Part shown: piece by piece, positions 10,581 to 20,058 of the stretch
How the letters are laid out: every line of letters starts with the position of its first letter
Position numbering within the stretch: position 1 is the stretch's first letter
Assembly: GCF_003996855.1 (NCBI RefSeq)
Contig: NZ_NRQY01000001.1
Location: 1,561,987 to 1,625,986, forward strand
Reading direction: 5' to 3'
DNA from: Morganella morganii
Lineage (GTDB): Bacteria > Pseudomonadota > Gammaproteobacteria > Enterobacterales > Enterobacteriaceae
Length of the DNA: 64,000 nt
Program-made: the position numbers and the translations under genes
The notes under the pieces: model-generated
What the model was told of the DNA's origin: nothing
Seen by the model: only the letters and a program-made list of their open reading frames with translations
Databases searched by the model: none

Positions 10581-11036
10581 TTACCAGCGATCTGCGGCTT
10601 TTTGGTCACTTTCTCTGGCATCCACCCAGCGGGTGCCGCCTTCCGGTAACGTCTCTTTTTTCCAGAACGGCGCGCGGGTTTTTAAGTAATCCATCAGGAA
10701 TTCCGCGGCTTCAAATGCCATTCCCCGATGCGCGGCACTGACACCGACAAACACGATTTCATCATTCGGATATAAACTGCCGACACGGTGGATCAGCGTC
10801 ACACGCTGCAATTCCCAGCGCTCACGCGCTTGTGCGACAATATCCGCCAGGGCTTTTTCGGTCATACCCGGATAATGTTCCAGCATCAGAGCCGCCACAT
10901 TATCACCCAGGTTATGATTTCGGACTTTGCCGGTAAACGTGACCACCGCGCCGTCATCCGCGCAACCCGCCAGCCACTGATATTCCTCACCGACACTGAA
11001 ATTGTCTGTCTGAACAGCAATCCGGGTATTCTTCAT
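10581..11036 (-). CDS. moaE: Molybdopterin synthase catalytic subunit MoaE
   Basis: Large subunit of molybdopterin synthase. With thiocarboxylated MoaD it converts cyclic pyranopterin monophosphate to molybdopterin in the cytoplasm. The 151-residue protein shows RNHNLGDNV, LMLEHYPGMTEKAL, the HRVGSLYPNDEIVFVGVSAAHRGMAFEA block and the C-terminal PFWKKETLPEGGTRWVDARESD with the catalytic lysines. It is the last gene of moaA-C-D-E, three bases after moaD. A GC-rich hairpin at 10539-10557 follows, without a convincing U-tract. Confidence 0.97.
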   Translation of the reverse strand: MKNTRIAVQTDNFSVGEEYQWLAGCADDGAVVTFTGKVRNHNLGDNVAALMLEHYPGMTEKALADIVAQARERWELQRVTLIHRVGSLYPNDEIVFVGVSAAHRGMAFEAAEFLMDYLKTRAPFWKKETLPEGGTRWVDARESDQKAADRW

Positions 11037-11039
11037 GGC

Positions 11040-11285
11040 TCAGCCTCCGGTGACCGGCGGGAAGAACGCGATCTCGTCGCCGTCAGCCAGCGGATGAGAC
11101 AGCGGCACAAAAGACTGGTTCACCGCACACAGCAGTTTGCCGGATTCCAGCGCCAGCGCCCAGCGCTCACCGCGCTCACACAGTGCAGCCCGTAAATCAT
11201 CCGCCGTGGAATAGTCACACGGCAGAGAAAGCTCATCGGTATTCACCAGCTCGCGCACCTGCGCGAAAAACAGTACCTTAATCAT
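11040..11285 (-). CDS. moaD: Molybdopterin synthase sulfur carrier subunit MoaD
   Basis: Small ubiquitin-like sulfur carrier that delivers sulfur, as a C-terminal thiocarboxylate, to MoaE. 81 residues, beta-grasp fold, ending FFPPVTGG with the obligatory Gly-Gly tail. It overlaps moaC by four bases (ATGA-type overlap), so translation is probably coupled. Length equals the usual family size. Confidence 0.97.
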   Translation of the reverse strand: MIKVLFFAQVRELVNTDELSLPCDYSTADDLRAALCERGERWALALESGKLLCAVNQSFVPLSHPLADGDEIAFFPPVTGG

Positions 11286-11761
11286 GCGTCCGCCTTAAAA
11301 TGTCCTGATTTCCCGCCGCTTTTTTCCAGTAACCGCACCGGGCCGATGACCATATCCTTTTGCACCGCTTTGCACATATCATAAATCGTCAGCGCGGCCA
11401 CAGAAGCGGCGGTCAGGGCTTCCATTTCCACCCCGGTTTTACCGGTCAGGCGGCAGCAGGATTCAATACGCACACGGGACGTGTCCGGCTCCGCGCTCAG
11501 CTGAACCTCCACTTTGCTCAGCATCAGCGGATGACACAGCGGGATCAGATCCCATGTCCGCTTGGCGGCCTGAATGCCGGCAATACGGGCTGTCGCAAAG
11601 ACATCCCCCTTGTGATGGTTGCCGTCAATAATCATCTGTAAGGTATTGGCATCCATGGTGATAAACGCTTCGGCGCGCGCTTCGCGGACAGTTTCCTGCT
11701 TTCCGGACACATCCACCATGTTGGCTTCGCCCGCCGCATTAATATGGGTGAGTTGAGACAT
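11282..11761 (-). CDS. moaC: Cyclic pyranopterin monophosphate synthase MoaC
   Basis: Catalyses the second half of the first Moco step, converting 3',8-cyclo-7,8-dihydro-GTP made by MoaA into cyclic pyranopterin monophosphate. The 159-residue protein contains [39 protein letters not shown] and the C-terminal [12 protein letters not shown] signature. It lies 25 bases after moaA, leaving no room for moaB, which sits between moaA and moaC in E. coli. Confidence 0.97.
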   Translation of the reverse strand: MSQLTHINAAGEANMVDVSGKQETVREARAEAFITMDANTLQMIIDGNHHKGDVFATARIAGIQAAKRTWDLIPLCHPLMLSKVEVQLSAEPDTSRVRIESCCRLTGKTGVEMEALTAASVAALTIYDMCKAVQKDMVIGPVRLLEKSGGKSGHFKADA

Positions 11762-11786
11762 GTAAACTCCTGATATGACCGGCGGA

Positions 11787-12770
11787 TCAGCCGCCGATAA
11801 CGGATAAATTCGGGGTAATACCGCTGTCCCCCTGATGGAGGAAATGGGTTTCGCGTTTGTGCTGCAATGCCCGCTGAAGCCGTGCTTTCAGCTCGGCGTC
11901 GTGTCCGTCTTCTGCCAGCAGGTCACGCAGTATGATCCCCTGCTCACCGAACAGGCACAGATGCAGATTACCGACCGCAGACACCCGCAGACGGTTACAG
12001 CTCTGACAAAAGTCTTTTTCATACGGCATTATCAGGCCGATTTCGCCCTGATAATCCGGATGACTGAACACCTGTGCCGGGCCGTCACTGCGGGCTCGCG
12101 CCACCTGCTGCCAGCCTGCCTGCAACAGACGGGCGCGGATAACATTGCCGGAGATATGAAAACGGCGGAACACATCACTGCCGTCACCGGTTTCCATCAG
12201 CTCGATAAAACGCAGCTGGATCGGGCGGTCTTTGATCCAGTTCAGAAACGCGGGCAGATGGATGTCATTAACATTCTTCATCAGCACCACATTCACTTTG
12301 ACCTTCTCAAAACCGGCCTCAAACGCGGCATCGATACCGTTCATCACCTGCATGAATTTATCCTGCCCGGTGATAGCGTGAAACTGGCGCGGGTCGAGAC
12401 TGTCAACACTGACATTCACGGCGCTCAGCCCGGCAGTACGCCAGTCGCGGATATCCCGTGCCATGCGGTAACCGTTGGTGGTCACCGCAATGGTGCGGAT
12501 ATTCTCATTTTCACGGATAGCGGCAACAATATCGGTAAAATCGCGGCGCATGGTCGGCTCACCGCCGGTCAGGCGGATTTTTTCCGTGCCCAGCTGAGCA
12601 AACGCGCGGGTCACCCGGCGGATTTCACCGAGCGAAAGAAAGGATTTGTGTCCGTTTGGTTTATAACCATCAGGCAGACAATAGTTGCAACGGAAATTGC
12701 AAACGTCTGTCACGGAGAGGCGCAGATAATAAAACTTGCGCGCAAAGGGATCTGTCAGTTGTTCAGTCAT
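11787..12770 (-). CDS. moaA: GTP 3',8-cyclase MoaA (radical SAM)
   Basis: Radical-SAM enzyme that starts molybdenum cofactor synthesis from GTP. The 327-residue form from ATG 12770 ([20 protein letters not shown]) follows AAGGTG and matches family length. A longer in-frame start at 12839 lies within the riboswitch. N-terminal CxxxCxxC cysteines are at residues 24, 28 and 31. The second Fe-S cluster motif [18 protein letters not shown] is near the C terminus, and the protein ends in the conserved Gly-Gly needed for activity. It is first in moaACDE, behind a Moco riboswitch and a predicted ModE site. Confidence 0.97.
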   Translation of the reverse strand: MTEQLTDPFARKFYYLRLSVTDVCNFRCNYCLPDGYKPNGHKSFLSLGEIRRVTRAFAQLGTEKIRLTGGEPTMRRDFTDIVAAIRENENIRTIAVTTNGYRMARDIRDWRTAGLSAVNVSVDSLDPRQFHAITGQDKFMQVMNGIDAAFEAGFEKVKVNVVLMKNVNDIHLPAFLNWIKDRPIQLRFIELMETGDGSDVFRRFHISGNVIRARLLQAGWQQVARARSDGPAQVFSHPDYQGEIGLIMPYEKDFCQSCNRLRVSAVGNLHLCLFGEQGIILRDLLAEDGHDAELKARLQRALQHKRETHFLHQGDSGITPNLSVIGG

Positions 12771-12771
12771 A

Positions 12772-12894
12772 ACACCTTTCCAAATACGGGAGATGCGGAC
12801 ATTTCTATCCGGCACCCTGGTGGCACTCGTGAGTGTCACGGCCAGCTCACCCTATTTCCGGTTCTGACTGAAACGTAGGTGTGAAGGCTAGGAG
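12772..12894 (-). ncRNA. Moco (molybdenum cofactor) riboswitch in the moaA leader
   Basis: The reverse strand upstream of moaA matches the E. coli moaA Moco RNA motif at its conserved blocks: a 5' CCTAGCC...CACCT element near 12880-12892, GGCCGTGACA, TGCCACCAGGG, and the 3' CTCCCGTATTTGGAAAGGTG that runs into the ribosome-binding site. The central arm differs in length and sequence but remains pairable. By analogy, Moco binding would fold the leader so the Shine-Dalgarno is masked and moaACDE translation falls. The match is from recall of the E. coli sequence, not a covariance search. Confidence 0.9.
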
Positions 12895-12978
12895 TTAATC
12901 GTTGTCATTAATACTGTTAATAACCACGCTAAGTGAATTGATTCTAGCGTCGCCCTGCGGGAATTACCATGATAAATA

Positions 12979-13002
12979 CGCTATGTATCTTATTATACAA
13001 CG
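12979..13002. promoter_or_regulatory. Predicted ModE-binding box upstream of moaA
   Basis: A 24-bp dyad with arms CGCTATGT and ATACAACG around 8 bases, about 210-230 bases before moaA. The right arm is identical to that of the box at modA in this window (27938-27945). In E. coli molybdate-bound ModE activates moaA from an upstream site, so role and position agree. The rest of the region between 12895 and 13192 shows no other gene or clear signal. Confidence 0.75.
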
Positions 13003-13192
13003 AGTTACCGAGACTCCGGAAAAAAGGACTTACACACGGGATAACGAAAATTTCACACCGTTTTTCAATTAATTAGCAAATCAATTTTCAGAGGGCGTAT
13101 AAATAACATGCAATAAACCGCCGGAAATACAGCGGTTCGGCAGAAAATTTATTTACCGGTTTCTTGATCTGACACGGGTATAGCCGGCCCGG

Positions 13193-13735
13193 TCAGTCCA
13201 GTGTAAGGTGATAGAAAATAACGGATTTATGATTCATTCTCAGCGTCTCCTGCGGACGGAACCCGTGACGCTCTGCCAGCCGGATGGAGGGTTTATTCTC
13301 AGGGGCAATAATACACACGCATTCATTGATGCCGCGTACTTCCTTCAGCCATGTCAGAATCGCACCCAGTGCCTCACCGGCATAGCCTTTGCCGTGCGCC
13401 CGCGCAGCAAACACCCAGCCCGCTTCCGGATAACGGCTGATGTCTTTTTCCATTTCACGGTAAAAATCCGCAAAACCGATATCGCCGATATACTCTCCGG
13501 TGCTTTTCTCCCTGACCGCCCAGTAACCATATCCCAGCAGCGGCCACAGCCCGAGATACGCCAGCATCCGCATCCAGCTGTCGCGCGGTGTGGAAATTTG
13601 TCCTGCCATAATATGATGCGTTACCTCAGTATCTGACCACATTTCAGCGACCGCCTCATGATCGTCTCTGCGGTGGGCGCTCAGGATCAGGCGTTCGGTT
13701 TCCAGCACCGGAATGGTGCATGTCAGGTCATTCAT
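13193..13735 (-). CDS. GNAT-family N-acetyltransferase (RimJ/RimL-like)
   Basis: 180-residue acetyl-CoA dependent acetyltransferase of the RimJ/RimL type. Features are the N-terminal LETERLILSAHRRDD strand-helix, GYIGDIGFADF-like beta4, the acetyl-CoA loop region VFAARAHGKGYAGEALGAIL (R/Q-x-x-G-x-G/A) and the C-terminal NKPSIRLAERHGFRPQETLRM block. The substrate is unknown: it could be a ribosomal or other protein N terminus, or a small amine. It is a stand-alone gene between moaA and ybhK. E. coli has no equivalent at this place, so it is probably a lineage insertion. Confidence 0.85.
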   Translation of the reverse strand: MNDLTCTIPVLETERLILSAHRRDDHEAVAEMWSDTEVTHHIMAGQISTPRDSWMRMLAYLGLWPLLGYGYWAVREKSTGEYIGDIGFADFYREMEKDISRYPEAGWVFAARAHGKGYAGEALGAILTWLKEVRGINECVCIIAPENKPSIRLAERHGFRPQETLRMNHKSVIFYHLTLD

Positions 13736-13991
13736 AATGTTCTTCCTGTCATTTATTGATTTTTGTTATTAATGCTTATTTGTGATGCTTTCAATTATCG
13801 CATTCACTCATACCATGACTTGCCTGCCGCAGCCACCTCTGAATCACAGGTAAAACCACACAGTAAAAAGATAATTTATCTTTATGATTGACCGGAGTTT
13901 GATAAATCTCAGTATCGTGACGCGAAAAATTGGTTTTTATGATAGATTACCGCGCAAATAAATATGAAAACTCAGGGAATGTATAAACACT

Positions 13992-14900
13992 ATGGGAAAC
14001 CGCACACTCACGTCGCTGGAACACGTTGTTGCTTTGGGCGGAGGCCACGGGCTGGGACGGGTGATGTCCTGTCTGAACGGCCTGGGATCGCGGCTGACCG
14101 GCGTGGTCACCACCACGGATAACGGCGGCTCCACCGGCCGTATCCGCCGGGCGGAAGGCGGCATTGCCTGGGGGGATATGCGCAACTGTCTCAATCAGAT
14201 GATAACGGAGCCGTCGATTGCCTCCACCATGTTTGAATACCGTTTCAGCGGCAATGGCGAGCTGGCGGGGCACAACCTGGGTAATCTGATGCTCAAGGCG
14301 CTGGATCATATGAGTGTGCGCCCGCTTGACGCGATCAATCTGATCCGCAATATGCTGAAAGTGAAAGCGAAGTTAATCCCGATGTCGGAAACCCCGGTCG
14401 ATCTGATGGCTATCGACAGCGAAGGCCATGAAGTGTACGGCGAAGTGAATGTCGATCAGCTGACCTGCCCGCCGCAGGAGTTACAGCTCTCGCCGCCGGT
14501 GAAAACCACCAAAGAAGCACTGGACGCCATCTGCCGCGCAGAACTGATTATTATCGGGCCGGGCAGTTTCTTCACCAGCCTGATGCCGCTAATGCTGCTG
14601 CCCGATTTCACCAAAGCCATTAATTTCAATCAGGCGCCGATGATTTACATTGAAAATCTAGGCAAAGAACTGAGCCCAGCGGCCGCCTCACTCAGCCTGA
14701 ATGAAAAAATTGCCGTGATTGAAAAACACATCGGCCGCAAACGGATAGATGCGGTGGTGTGCGCACCGCATATCAATACCGGCGATCTCAGTGACCGGCT
14801 GATTGTCAGAGAGATCCTAGAAGCACAGGATGTTCCGTACCGCCATGACCGCAGCCTGCTGCTGAGTGCGCTGGATAAAACAATCGGTCTGCTGCCCTGA
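13992..14900 (+). CDS. ybhK: YvcK/YbhK-family gluconeogenesis factor homologue
   Basis: Cytoplasmic protein of the CofD/YvcK family. In Bacillus YvcK is needed for growth on gluconeogenic substrates and for cell shape and binds UDP-sugars. In enterobacteria the role is undefined. The 302-residue length equals E. coli YbhK. The nucleotide-binding N terminus [39 protein letters not shown] and GHNLGNL motifs are all present. It converges with uvrB, with only five bases between the stops, so transcripts must overlap or end inside the opposite gene. Confidence 0.94.
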   Translation: MGNRTLTSLEHVVALGGGHGLGRVMSCLNGLGSRLTGVVTTTDNGGSTGRIRRAEGGIAWGDMRNCLNQMITEPSIASTMFEYRFSGNGELAGHNLGNLMLKALDHMSVRPLDAINLIRNMLKVKAKLIPMSETPVDLMAIDSEGHEVYGEVNVDQLTCPPQELQLSPPVKTTKEALDAICRAELIIIGPGSFFTSLMPLMLLPDFTKAINFNQAPMIYIENLGKELSPAAASLSLNEKIAVIEKHIGRKRIDAVVCAPHINTGDLSDRLIVREILEAQDVPYRHDRSLLLSALDKTIGLLP

Positions 14901-14905
14901 TACGG

Positions 14906-16918
14906 TCAGGAGTTGGCAATAAACTGCTCATGCAATCCCTGTAATTCATCCCGTACCGCCGCAGCCTGTTCAAATTCCAGATCCTGAGCGTGGCGGTACA
15001 TCTGAGCTTCCAGCTCCTGAATTTTAACTTCCAGCTCTTTCGGCGACATACGCTGGTAATCGCTGCTTTTCGCTGCTGTTTTTCCTTTCCCTTTGTTTTT
15101 CGTCCCTGCTGACGACTGGCCGATTTTCAGGATATCGCCAATCTTTTTATTCAGCCCTTTCGGCACAATGCCGTGTGCTTCGTTAAACGCCATCTGCTTC
15201 TCTCTGCGGCGTTCGGTTTCCTCAATAGCCCTTGCCATCGAGTTGGTAATTCTGTCGCCATAGAGAATCGCTTTGCCGTGCAGGTTACGGGCGGCGCGGC
15301 CGATGGTCTGGATCAGTGAACGCTCGGAACGCAGAAAACCTTCTTTATCCGCATCCAGAATAGCCACCAGCGACACTTCCGGCATATCCAGCCCCTCACG
15401 CAGCAGGTTGATACCCACCAGCACATCAAACTCCCCGAGACGCAGGTCACGGATAATCTCCACACGCTCCACAGTATCAATGTCGGAGTGCAGATAACGC
15501 ACCCGCTCACCGTGCTCTTCCAGATATTCGGTGAGATCTTCCGCCATCCGTTTGGTCAGCGTGGTAACCAGCACACGCTCATTTTTCTGTGCGCGGATAC
15601 GGATTTCAGACAGCAGATCATCCACCTGAGTTGTCACCGGCCGCACTTCCACTTCCGGATCGAGCAGCCCAGTCGGCCGCACAACCTGTTCAACCACATC
15701 AGAGCCGGATTTATCCATTTCATATTTGCCCGGCGTGGCGGACACATAAATGCTCTGCGGCGCGAGGGATTCAAACTCCTCAAAACGCAGCGGACGGTTA
15801 TCCAGCGCAGACGGCAGCCGGAAGCCGTATTCCACCAGCGTTTCTTTGCGCGAACGGTCGCCTTTGTACATCCCGCCGATTTGCGGAATGGTGACGTGGG
15901 ATTCGTCGATCACCAGCAGACCATCCGCCGGCAGGTAATCAAACAGGGTCGGCGGGGATTCGCCGGATTGACGTCCGGAGAGATAGCGCGAGTAGTTTTC
16001 GATACCCGAGCAGTAACCCAGTTCATTCATCATTTCCAGATCAAACTGGGTGCGCTGGGCAAGGCGCTGCTCTTCCACCAGCTTGTTATTGTCGATCAGA
16101 AATTTGCGCCGCTCCGCCAGCTCGGTTTTAATCCCTTCCATCGCCTCAAGGATACGCTCACGCGGCGTCACATAGTGGGTTTTCGGGTAAACGGTAAAAC
16201 GCGGCACCTGATAATGGATATGACCGGTCAGCGGGTCAAACAGTGACAGCCGCTCGACCTCATCATCAAACAATTCCATGCGCAGCGCGTAATCATCCGA
16301 TTCAGCCGGGAAAATATCCACCACCTCACCGCGCACACGGAATGTGCCGCGCTGAAAAGCCTGGTCGTTACGGGTGTACTGGAGATCGGAAAGCCGGTGC
16401 AGGATCGAGCGCTGATCAATGATCATCCCTTCCGTCAGATGCAGCATCATTTTCAGGTAACTGTCCGGATCACCCAGCCCGTAGATAGCGGAAACGGAGG
16501 CCACCACCACCACATCCCGCCGTTCCAGCAGGGCTTTGGTGGCGGAGAGCCGCATCTGCTCAATATGTTCGTTTACCGAGGCATCCTTTTCGATAAAGGT
16601 GTCTGAACTCGGCACATAGGCTTCCGGCTGATAATAATCATAGTAGGAGACAAAATATTCCACCGCGTTTTCCGGGAAGAAATCTTTAATCTCACTGTAA
16701 AGCTGCGCGGCAAGGGTTTTGTTCGGCGCCATGATCATCGTCGGGCGGTTCAGTGTGGCAATAACATTGGCAATAGTGAAGGTTTTCCCTGAACCGGTAA
16801 CCCCCAGCAGTGTCTGATGTGCCAGCCCGTCTTCCAGACCCTCAACCAGTTTTGCAATAGCCTGCGGCTGGTCACCGGCCGGTTTAAAGTCAGAATGCAG
16901 TTTAAATAGTTTGCTCAT
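14906..16918 (-). CDS. uvrB: Excinuclease ABC subunit B (UvrB)
   Basis: Damage-verifying helicase-like subunit of nucleotide excision repair, loaded by UvrA and partner of UvrC. The 670-residue protein has Walker A GVTGSGKT at 39-46, the beta-hairpin segment [12 protein letters not shown] just after residue 90, the DESHV Walker B, helicase motifs ending QTIGRAARN, and a C-terminal UVR domain ([25 protein letters not shown]) that contacts UvrC. The length is near the 673 of E. coli. A LexA box lies about 30-50 bases upstream, so the gene is SOS-inducible. Confidence 0.98.
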   Translation of the reverse strand: MSKLFKLHSDFKPAGDQPQAIAKLVEGLEDGLAHQTLLGVTGSGKTFTIANVIATLNRPTMIMAPNKTLAAQLYSEIKDFFPENAVEYFVSYYDYYQPEAYVPSSDTFIEKDASVNEHIEQMRLSATKALLERRDVVVVASVSAIYGLGDPDSYLKMMLHLTEGMIIDQRSILHRLSDLQYTRNDQAFQRGTFRVRGEVVDIFPAESDDYALRMELFDDEVERLSLFDPLTGHIHYQVPRFTVYPKTHYVTPRERILEAMEGIKTELAERRKFLIDNNKLVEEQRLAQRTQFDLEMMNELGYCSGIENYSRYLSGRQSGESPPTLFDYLPADGLLVIDESHVTIPQIGGMYKGDRSRKETLVEYGFRLPSALDNRPLRFEEFESLAPQSIYVSATPGKYEMDKSGSDVVEQVVRPTGLLDPEVEVRPVTTQVDDLLSEIRIRAQKNERVLVTTLTKRMAEDLTEYLEEHGERVRYLHSDIDTVERVEIIRDLRLGEFDVLVGINLLREGLDMPEVSLVAILDADKEGFLRSERSLIQTIGRAARNLHGKAILYGDRITNSMARAIEETERRREKQMAFNEAHGIVPKGLNKKIGDILKIGQSSAGTKNKGKGKTAAKSSDYQRMSPKELEVKIQELEAQMYRHAQDLEFEQAAAVRDELQGLHEQFIANS

Positions 16919-16949
16919 GGGCCCCCCTGCGCGAATAGGGTCACTATGA

Positions 16950-16969
16950 TACTGGATAAAAAACCAGCT
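16950..16969 (-). promoter_or_regulatory. LexA (SOS) box of uvrB
   Basis: TACTGGATAAAAAACCAGCT fits CTG-N10-CAG exactly and resembles the E. coli uvrB SOS box. It sits 32-51 bases before the uvrB start. Confidence 0.9.
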
Positions 16970-17049
16970 TCAACCCCCGGCAGAAAAAATCCCTTATTTT
17001 GTGATTTTTTGCTTGCAAAACCGGGGAAAATTTTATTGGCTTTCCACAG

Positions 17050-17285
17050 TTATCCCCAAAAAAAAGCACTTGCAATTTTAAATTATGCTGAAATCTGATG
17101 CCCCTCTGACCAATTGCTATTTTTCACGCCTGACGACCCTTGATTTTATTTATCTATTTGTTATTTATGAATAAATCATAAAAGCCCGATTTTACAACAA
17201 TGTCAGCGGAAGCCCCGTATCTGCAAGGATAGCGTGAGTTTTCTAAAGTTAATACACAAGGTTATCCACAGGAATAGTGGATAAC
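17050..17285. promoter_or_regulatory. uvrB-bioD intergenic region with DnaA-box-like sites
   Basis: The 529-base gap between uvrB and bioD (16919-17447) holds no gene. It contains a consensus DnaA box TTATCCACA at 17262-17270, whose core GTTATCCAC is mirrored by GTGGATAAC at 17277-17285. This gives a perfect 9-bp dyad with a 7-base spacer. A third, one-mismatch box TTATCCCCA is at 17050-17058. The surroundings are AT-rich. Binding by DnaA, coupling uvrB or local transcription to replication, is an inference. Confidence 0.55.
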
Positions 17286-17390
17286 TTCATAAAGTCGTTT
17301 GCCGGTACATGGTTGCATAACATTGCACAGTCATAAAATTGTCACTTTCAGCACAAAGAGAAAAAATAATTCAGGATTTTTTCCTGATAA

Positions 17391-17440
17391 AAAACACCCG
17401 GCCGGAAGATTTGCCGTGATCCCGGCACGATCCGGCCGGG
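17391..17440 (-). terminator. Terminator of the bioBFCD operon
   Basis: On the reverse strand the 10-bp stem CCCGGCCGGA / TCCGGCCGGG encloses 24 bases and is followed by GTTTTTT. It starts 8 bases after the bioD stop. Confidence 0.85.
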
Positions 17441-17447
17441 TACAGGA

Positions 17448-18131
17448 TCAGTGTGCGGAAACCGGCAGAGAAAGATAACCGGATAAGTCCTGATTCAGCG
17501 GGTCCGGCAGATGCGGAAGCACACCCAGACACGGTGCCGGGATCAGGTTGTTCAGTGTCGCCAGATACGCCTGCTGCCGCAGACCCGGCGGCGTGACCTC
17601 ATTGGCCACCCAGCCCGCCAGCGGCAACCCGGCCTGCTGTATCGCCACCACCGTCAGTAAGGCATGATTGATGCAGCCGAGCTTCACCCCGACCACCAGA
17701 ATCACCGGCATCTGCATTTGCACCGCCCAGTCTGCATAAGTCTGTGTGGCCGACAGCGGGGTAAACCATCCGCCCGCCCCCTCGGTCAGTACCCAGTCAG
17801 CCTGCTGATTTAAGGCATGCAGCCCGTCAGTCATCACCGCAAATTCCAGCGGGGTTTGTGTCAGTTCACTGACAATGTGCGGCGAGGTCGGTTCCGCAAA
17901 GGTATACGGATTGATCTGCGTGTAACTGACCGGCGGTACCGTATACCGCCACAATGCCAGCGCATCACTGTTGCGCAGTCCGTCCTCCGTCATTTCACTG
18001 CCGGAGGCCACCGGTTTATACCCGGCACAGCGGAACCCGGCGTTGCGGGCGGTCTGCAACAGGGCGCAACTGACCACGGTTTTACCGGCATCCGTATCGG
18101 TGCCGGTCAAAAACCAGTTATTTTTCAACAT
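17448..18131 (-). CDS. bioD: ATP-dependent dethiobiotin synthetase BioD
   Basis: Penultimate biotin step: closes the ureido ring of 7,8-diaminopelargonic acid with CO2 and ATP to give dethiobiotin. The 227-residue protein has the P-loop GTDTDAGKT at residues 10-18, a TEGAGGWFTPL block and VVGVKLGCINHALLTV, all family hallmarks. It is the last gene of bioB-F-C-D, overlapping bioC by 14 bases. It is expected to be repressed together with the operon by BirA. Confidence 0.97.
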   Translation of the reverse strand: MLKNNWFLTGTDTDAGKTVVSCALLQTARNAGFRCAGYKPVASGSEMTEDGLRNSDALALWRYTVPPVSYTQINPYTFAEPTSPHIVSELTQTPLEFAVMTDGLHALNQQADWVLTEGAGGWFTPLSATQTYADWAVQMQMPVILVVGVKLGCINHALLTVVAIQQAGLPLAGWVANEVTPPGLRQQAYLATLNNLIPAPCLGVLPHLPDPLNQDLSGYLSLPVSAH

Positions 18132-18912
18132 GTATCACTCCGTACTGAATCAGATAACTGAGCGGAAACCGCCCGTCTTCGCCGGGATAATGATCCGCCA
18201 GCTGAATGAGTTTATTGCGTGTCATCAGCCCGGCAGCACGTCCCTGATGGACATGAGTGGCACCGATCCCCTTGAGGGAATGCAGCAGCGCGGGCAGAGA
18301 ATCAAAAGAGAGCCGGTAACAGACCTCAGATAAGGTATGCCGGTATGGCTGACAGGCAGCAGAAACGGCATCCCGGCTGAGAAAACCGTTGGCGTGACGG
18401 TTGCTGTCCACCCGAGAAAAAGCCTGATTCAGTTCATCCAGCGACCCGCTGAGCAACGTGGAAAATGCCACCACGCCACCCGGCCGTGTCACCCGCACCA
18501 GTCCGGCCAGGGCGGCCGCCAGGGAATCACACCACTGTACCGCCAGATTACTGAAACAGAAATCAAACTGGTGATCCGTAAAAGGCAGCTGTTCGATATC
18601 TCCCTGCACATAACGGGTCGCCCGCCTCTGTTCCGTTGCATGAGCCAGCATTGCCGGAGAGAGATCAAAGGCCGTCACACTGCGGCATTCCGCCAGCCAT
18701 TGTTCACTGAAAAACCCGGTACCGCATCCGGCATCCAGCCCGTGCAGTTCAGACACGATTTGCCCGGAAAGTGCCTGTGTGGTCAGCTGACGCAGATGAT
18801 GCCCGGTTTTCTGCTGAAGATGTGCAACAGTGTCATATTGCCCGGCTGCACGCCCGAAAGCAGCGGCAACCGCCGCTTTATTCACAGGGGCGGTAGTGAC
18901 GGCAGAATGCAT
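18118..18912 (-). CDS. bioC: Malonyl-ACP O-methyltransferase BioC
   Basis: SAM-dependent methyltransferase that methylates malonyl-ACP, disguising it so fatty-acid synthesis can build the pimeloyl chain. The start at 18912 (264 residues) is supported by GGAGG six bases upstream. It overlaps bioF by 35 bases. Longer (18957) and shorter (GTG 18885) starts are possible. SAM motif I LDAGCGTGFFSEQW, DLSPAMLAHA, DIEQLPF and SNLAVQWC are visible, as is the C-terminal LKGIGATHVHQGR of BioC. The demethylating partner bioH is not in this window. Confidence 0.94.
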   Translation of the reverse strand: MHSAVTTAPVNKAAVAAAFGRAAGQYDTVAHLQQKTGHHLRQLTTQALSGQIVSELHGLDAGCGTGFFSEQWLAECRSVTAFDLSPAMLAHATEQRRATRYVQGDIEQLPFTDHQFDFCFSNLAVQWCDSLAAALAGLVRVTRPGGVVAFSTLLSGSLDELNQAFSRVDSNRHANGFLSRDAVSAACQPYRHTLSEVCYRLSFDSLPALLHSLKGIGATHVHQGRAAGLMTRNKLIQLADHYPGEDGRFPLSYLIQYGVIHVEK

Positions 18913-20050
18913 CCAGCGCCTCCGTAAGCTGTGTGATATCGTCGCGGTGATGTGCACTGGTCAGCGTGATACGCAGACGGGCGGTATTCGGCGGCACGGT
19001 CGGCGGGCGGATCGCTTTCACCCACAGGCCGCGCTCCTGTAAATAGTGCGACAGTGCCAGAGCGGCACGGTTGTCTCCGACGATCAGCGGCTGGATCGCC
19101 GATGCGGACGGCAACAATTGCAGCGGCAAATGCGCCACCCGCTCACGGAAAAGACGGATATTTTCCGCCAGTTTGTCCCGTAATTCGTCACCTCTGCGGA
19201 TTTCCTGCACCGCCGCCTGAATGGCACACGCCTGCGCCGCCGGGAATGTGGTGCTGTAGATAAGATGGCGGGCATATTGCGTCAGGTAATCCGCTGTCTG
19301 TGCATCACACAGCACTGCCGCGCCGCTGACCCCCACCGCTTTGCCGAAGGTGACAATCTGGATATCCGGCCGTATTCCTGCCGCATCACAGCTGCCCCGC
19401 CCCTCACGGCCACAGACACCGATGCCGTGCGCATCATCCGCCATCAGCCGGGCGTTATGCTGCCGGGTGAGCGGCAGGATCGCCGCCAGCGGTGCGGCAC
19501 CACCATCCATACTGAATATCCCCTCTGTGACCACCAGGGTTTTGCCGGTGCTGTTTTCTGTCCGGCTCAGACGGGTGCTCAGATGAGCGGTATCGTTATG
19601 ATGAAAACGGCTGAATTCAGCAGGTGAATGCATCGCCGCTTCCATAATGGAGGCGTGAGCGAGTTTGTCGCAGATAAGGTGATCACCGCGCTGTATCAGT
19701 GCCGTGATCACCGCCTGATTAGCGCTGAAACCGGAGACAAATAAGATTGCGCGATCAAACCCGAGCCAGTCCGCCAGCATCTGTTCCAGATCCCGGTGAG
19801 CCGTCGTGTAACCGGTGACATGGCCGGAGCCGCCGCTGCCCACACCATATTGTTCAATACCGTCACACCAGGCGCGGATCACCGCCGGATGGCGGCTGAG
19901 GCCAAGATAATCATTGCCGGAGAAATTCACGGCGCGTCTGCCGTTAATCAGGAGTGTGCGCCCGTCCGCGCCGTCATTGGCCTCACGGCGGCGCACCGCA
20001 TCCTGTTCCTGCGCCTGTTGCAGGCGCTCAGAGAGAAAAGTCTGCCACAT
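18878..20050 (-). CDS. bioF: 8-amino-7-oxononanoate synthase BioF
   Basis: PLP enzyme that condenses pimeloyl-ACP with L-alanine, the first dedicated ring-forming step of biotin synthesis. The protein shows NFSGNDYLGLSRHPAV, GSGGSGHVTGY, VTEGIFSMDGGAAPL, DDAHGIGVCGREGRGS and the PLP-lysine region VTFGKAVGVSGAAV. Two starts are possible: a GTG at 20062 overlapping the bioB stop, or ATG 20050 eight bases after it. I prefer ATG because it aligns best with the N terminus of E. coli BioF. Neither has a strong Shine-Dalgarno, so coupling to bioB is likely. Confidence 0.95.
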   Translation of the reverse strand: MWQTFLSERLQQAQEQDAVRRREANDGADGRTLLINGRRAVNFSGNDYLGLSRHPAVIRAWCDGIEQYGVGSGGSGHVTGYTTAHRDLEQMLADWLGFDRAILFVSGFSANQAVITALIQRGDHLICDKLAHASIMEAAMHSPAEFSRFHHNDTAHLSTRLSRTENSTGKTLVVTEGIFSMDGGAAPLAAILPLTRQHNARLMADDAHGIGVCGREGRGSCDAAGIRPDIQIVTFGKAVGVSGAAVLCDAQTADYLTQYARHLIYSTTFPAAQACAIQAAVQEIRRGDELRDKLAENIRLFRERVAHLPLQLLPSASAIQPLIVGDNRAALALSHYLQERGLWVKAIRPPTVPPNTARLRITLTSAHHRDDITQLTEALDAFCRHYRPCE

Positions 20051-20058
20051 AGTACGGC

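Noticed and set aside
11835..12878. Long open frame (347 codons) on the + strand
   Set aside because: It is antisense to moaA and its riboswitch. The product has no domain pattern, and moaA is certain.
15488..16246. 252-codon + frame inside uvrB
   Set aside because: Shadow of the GC-rich uvrB coding strand, with no signal, no motif and no ribosome site.
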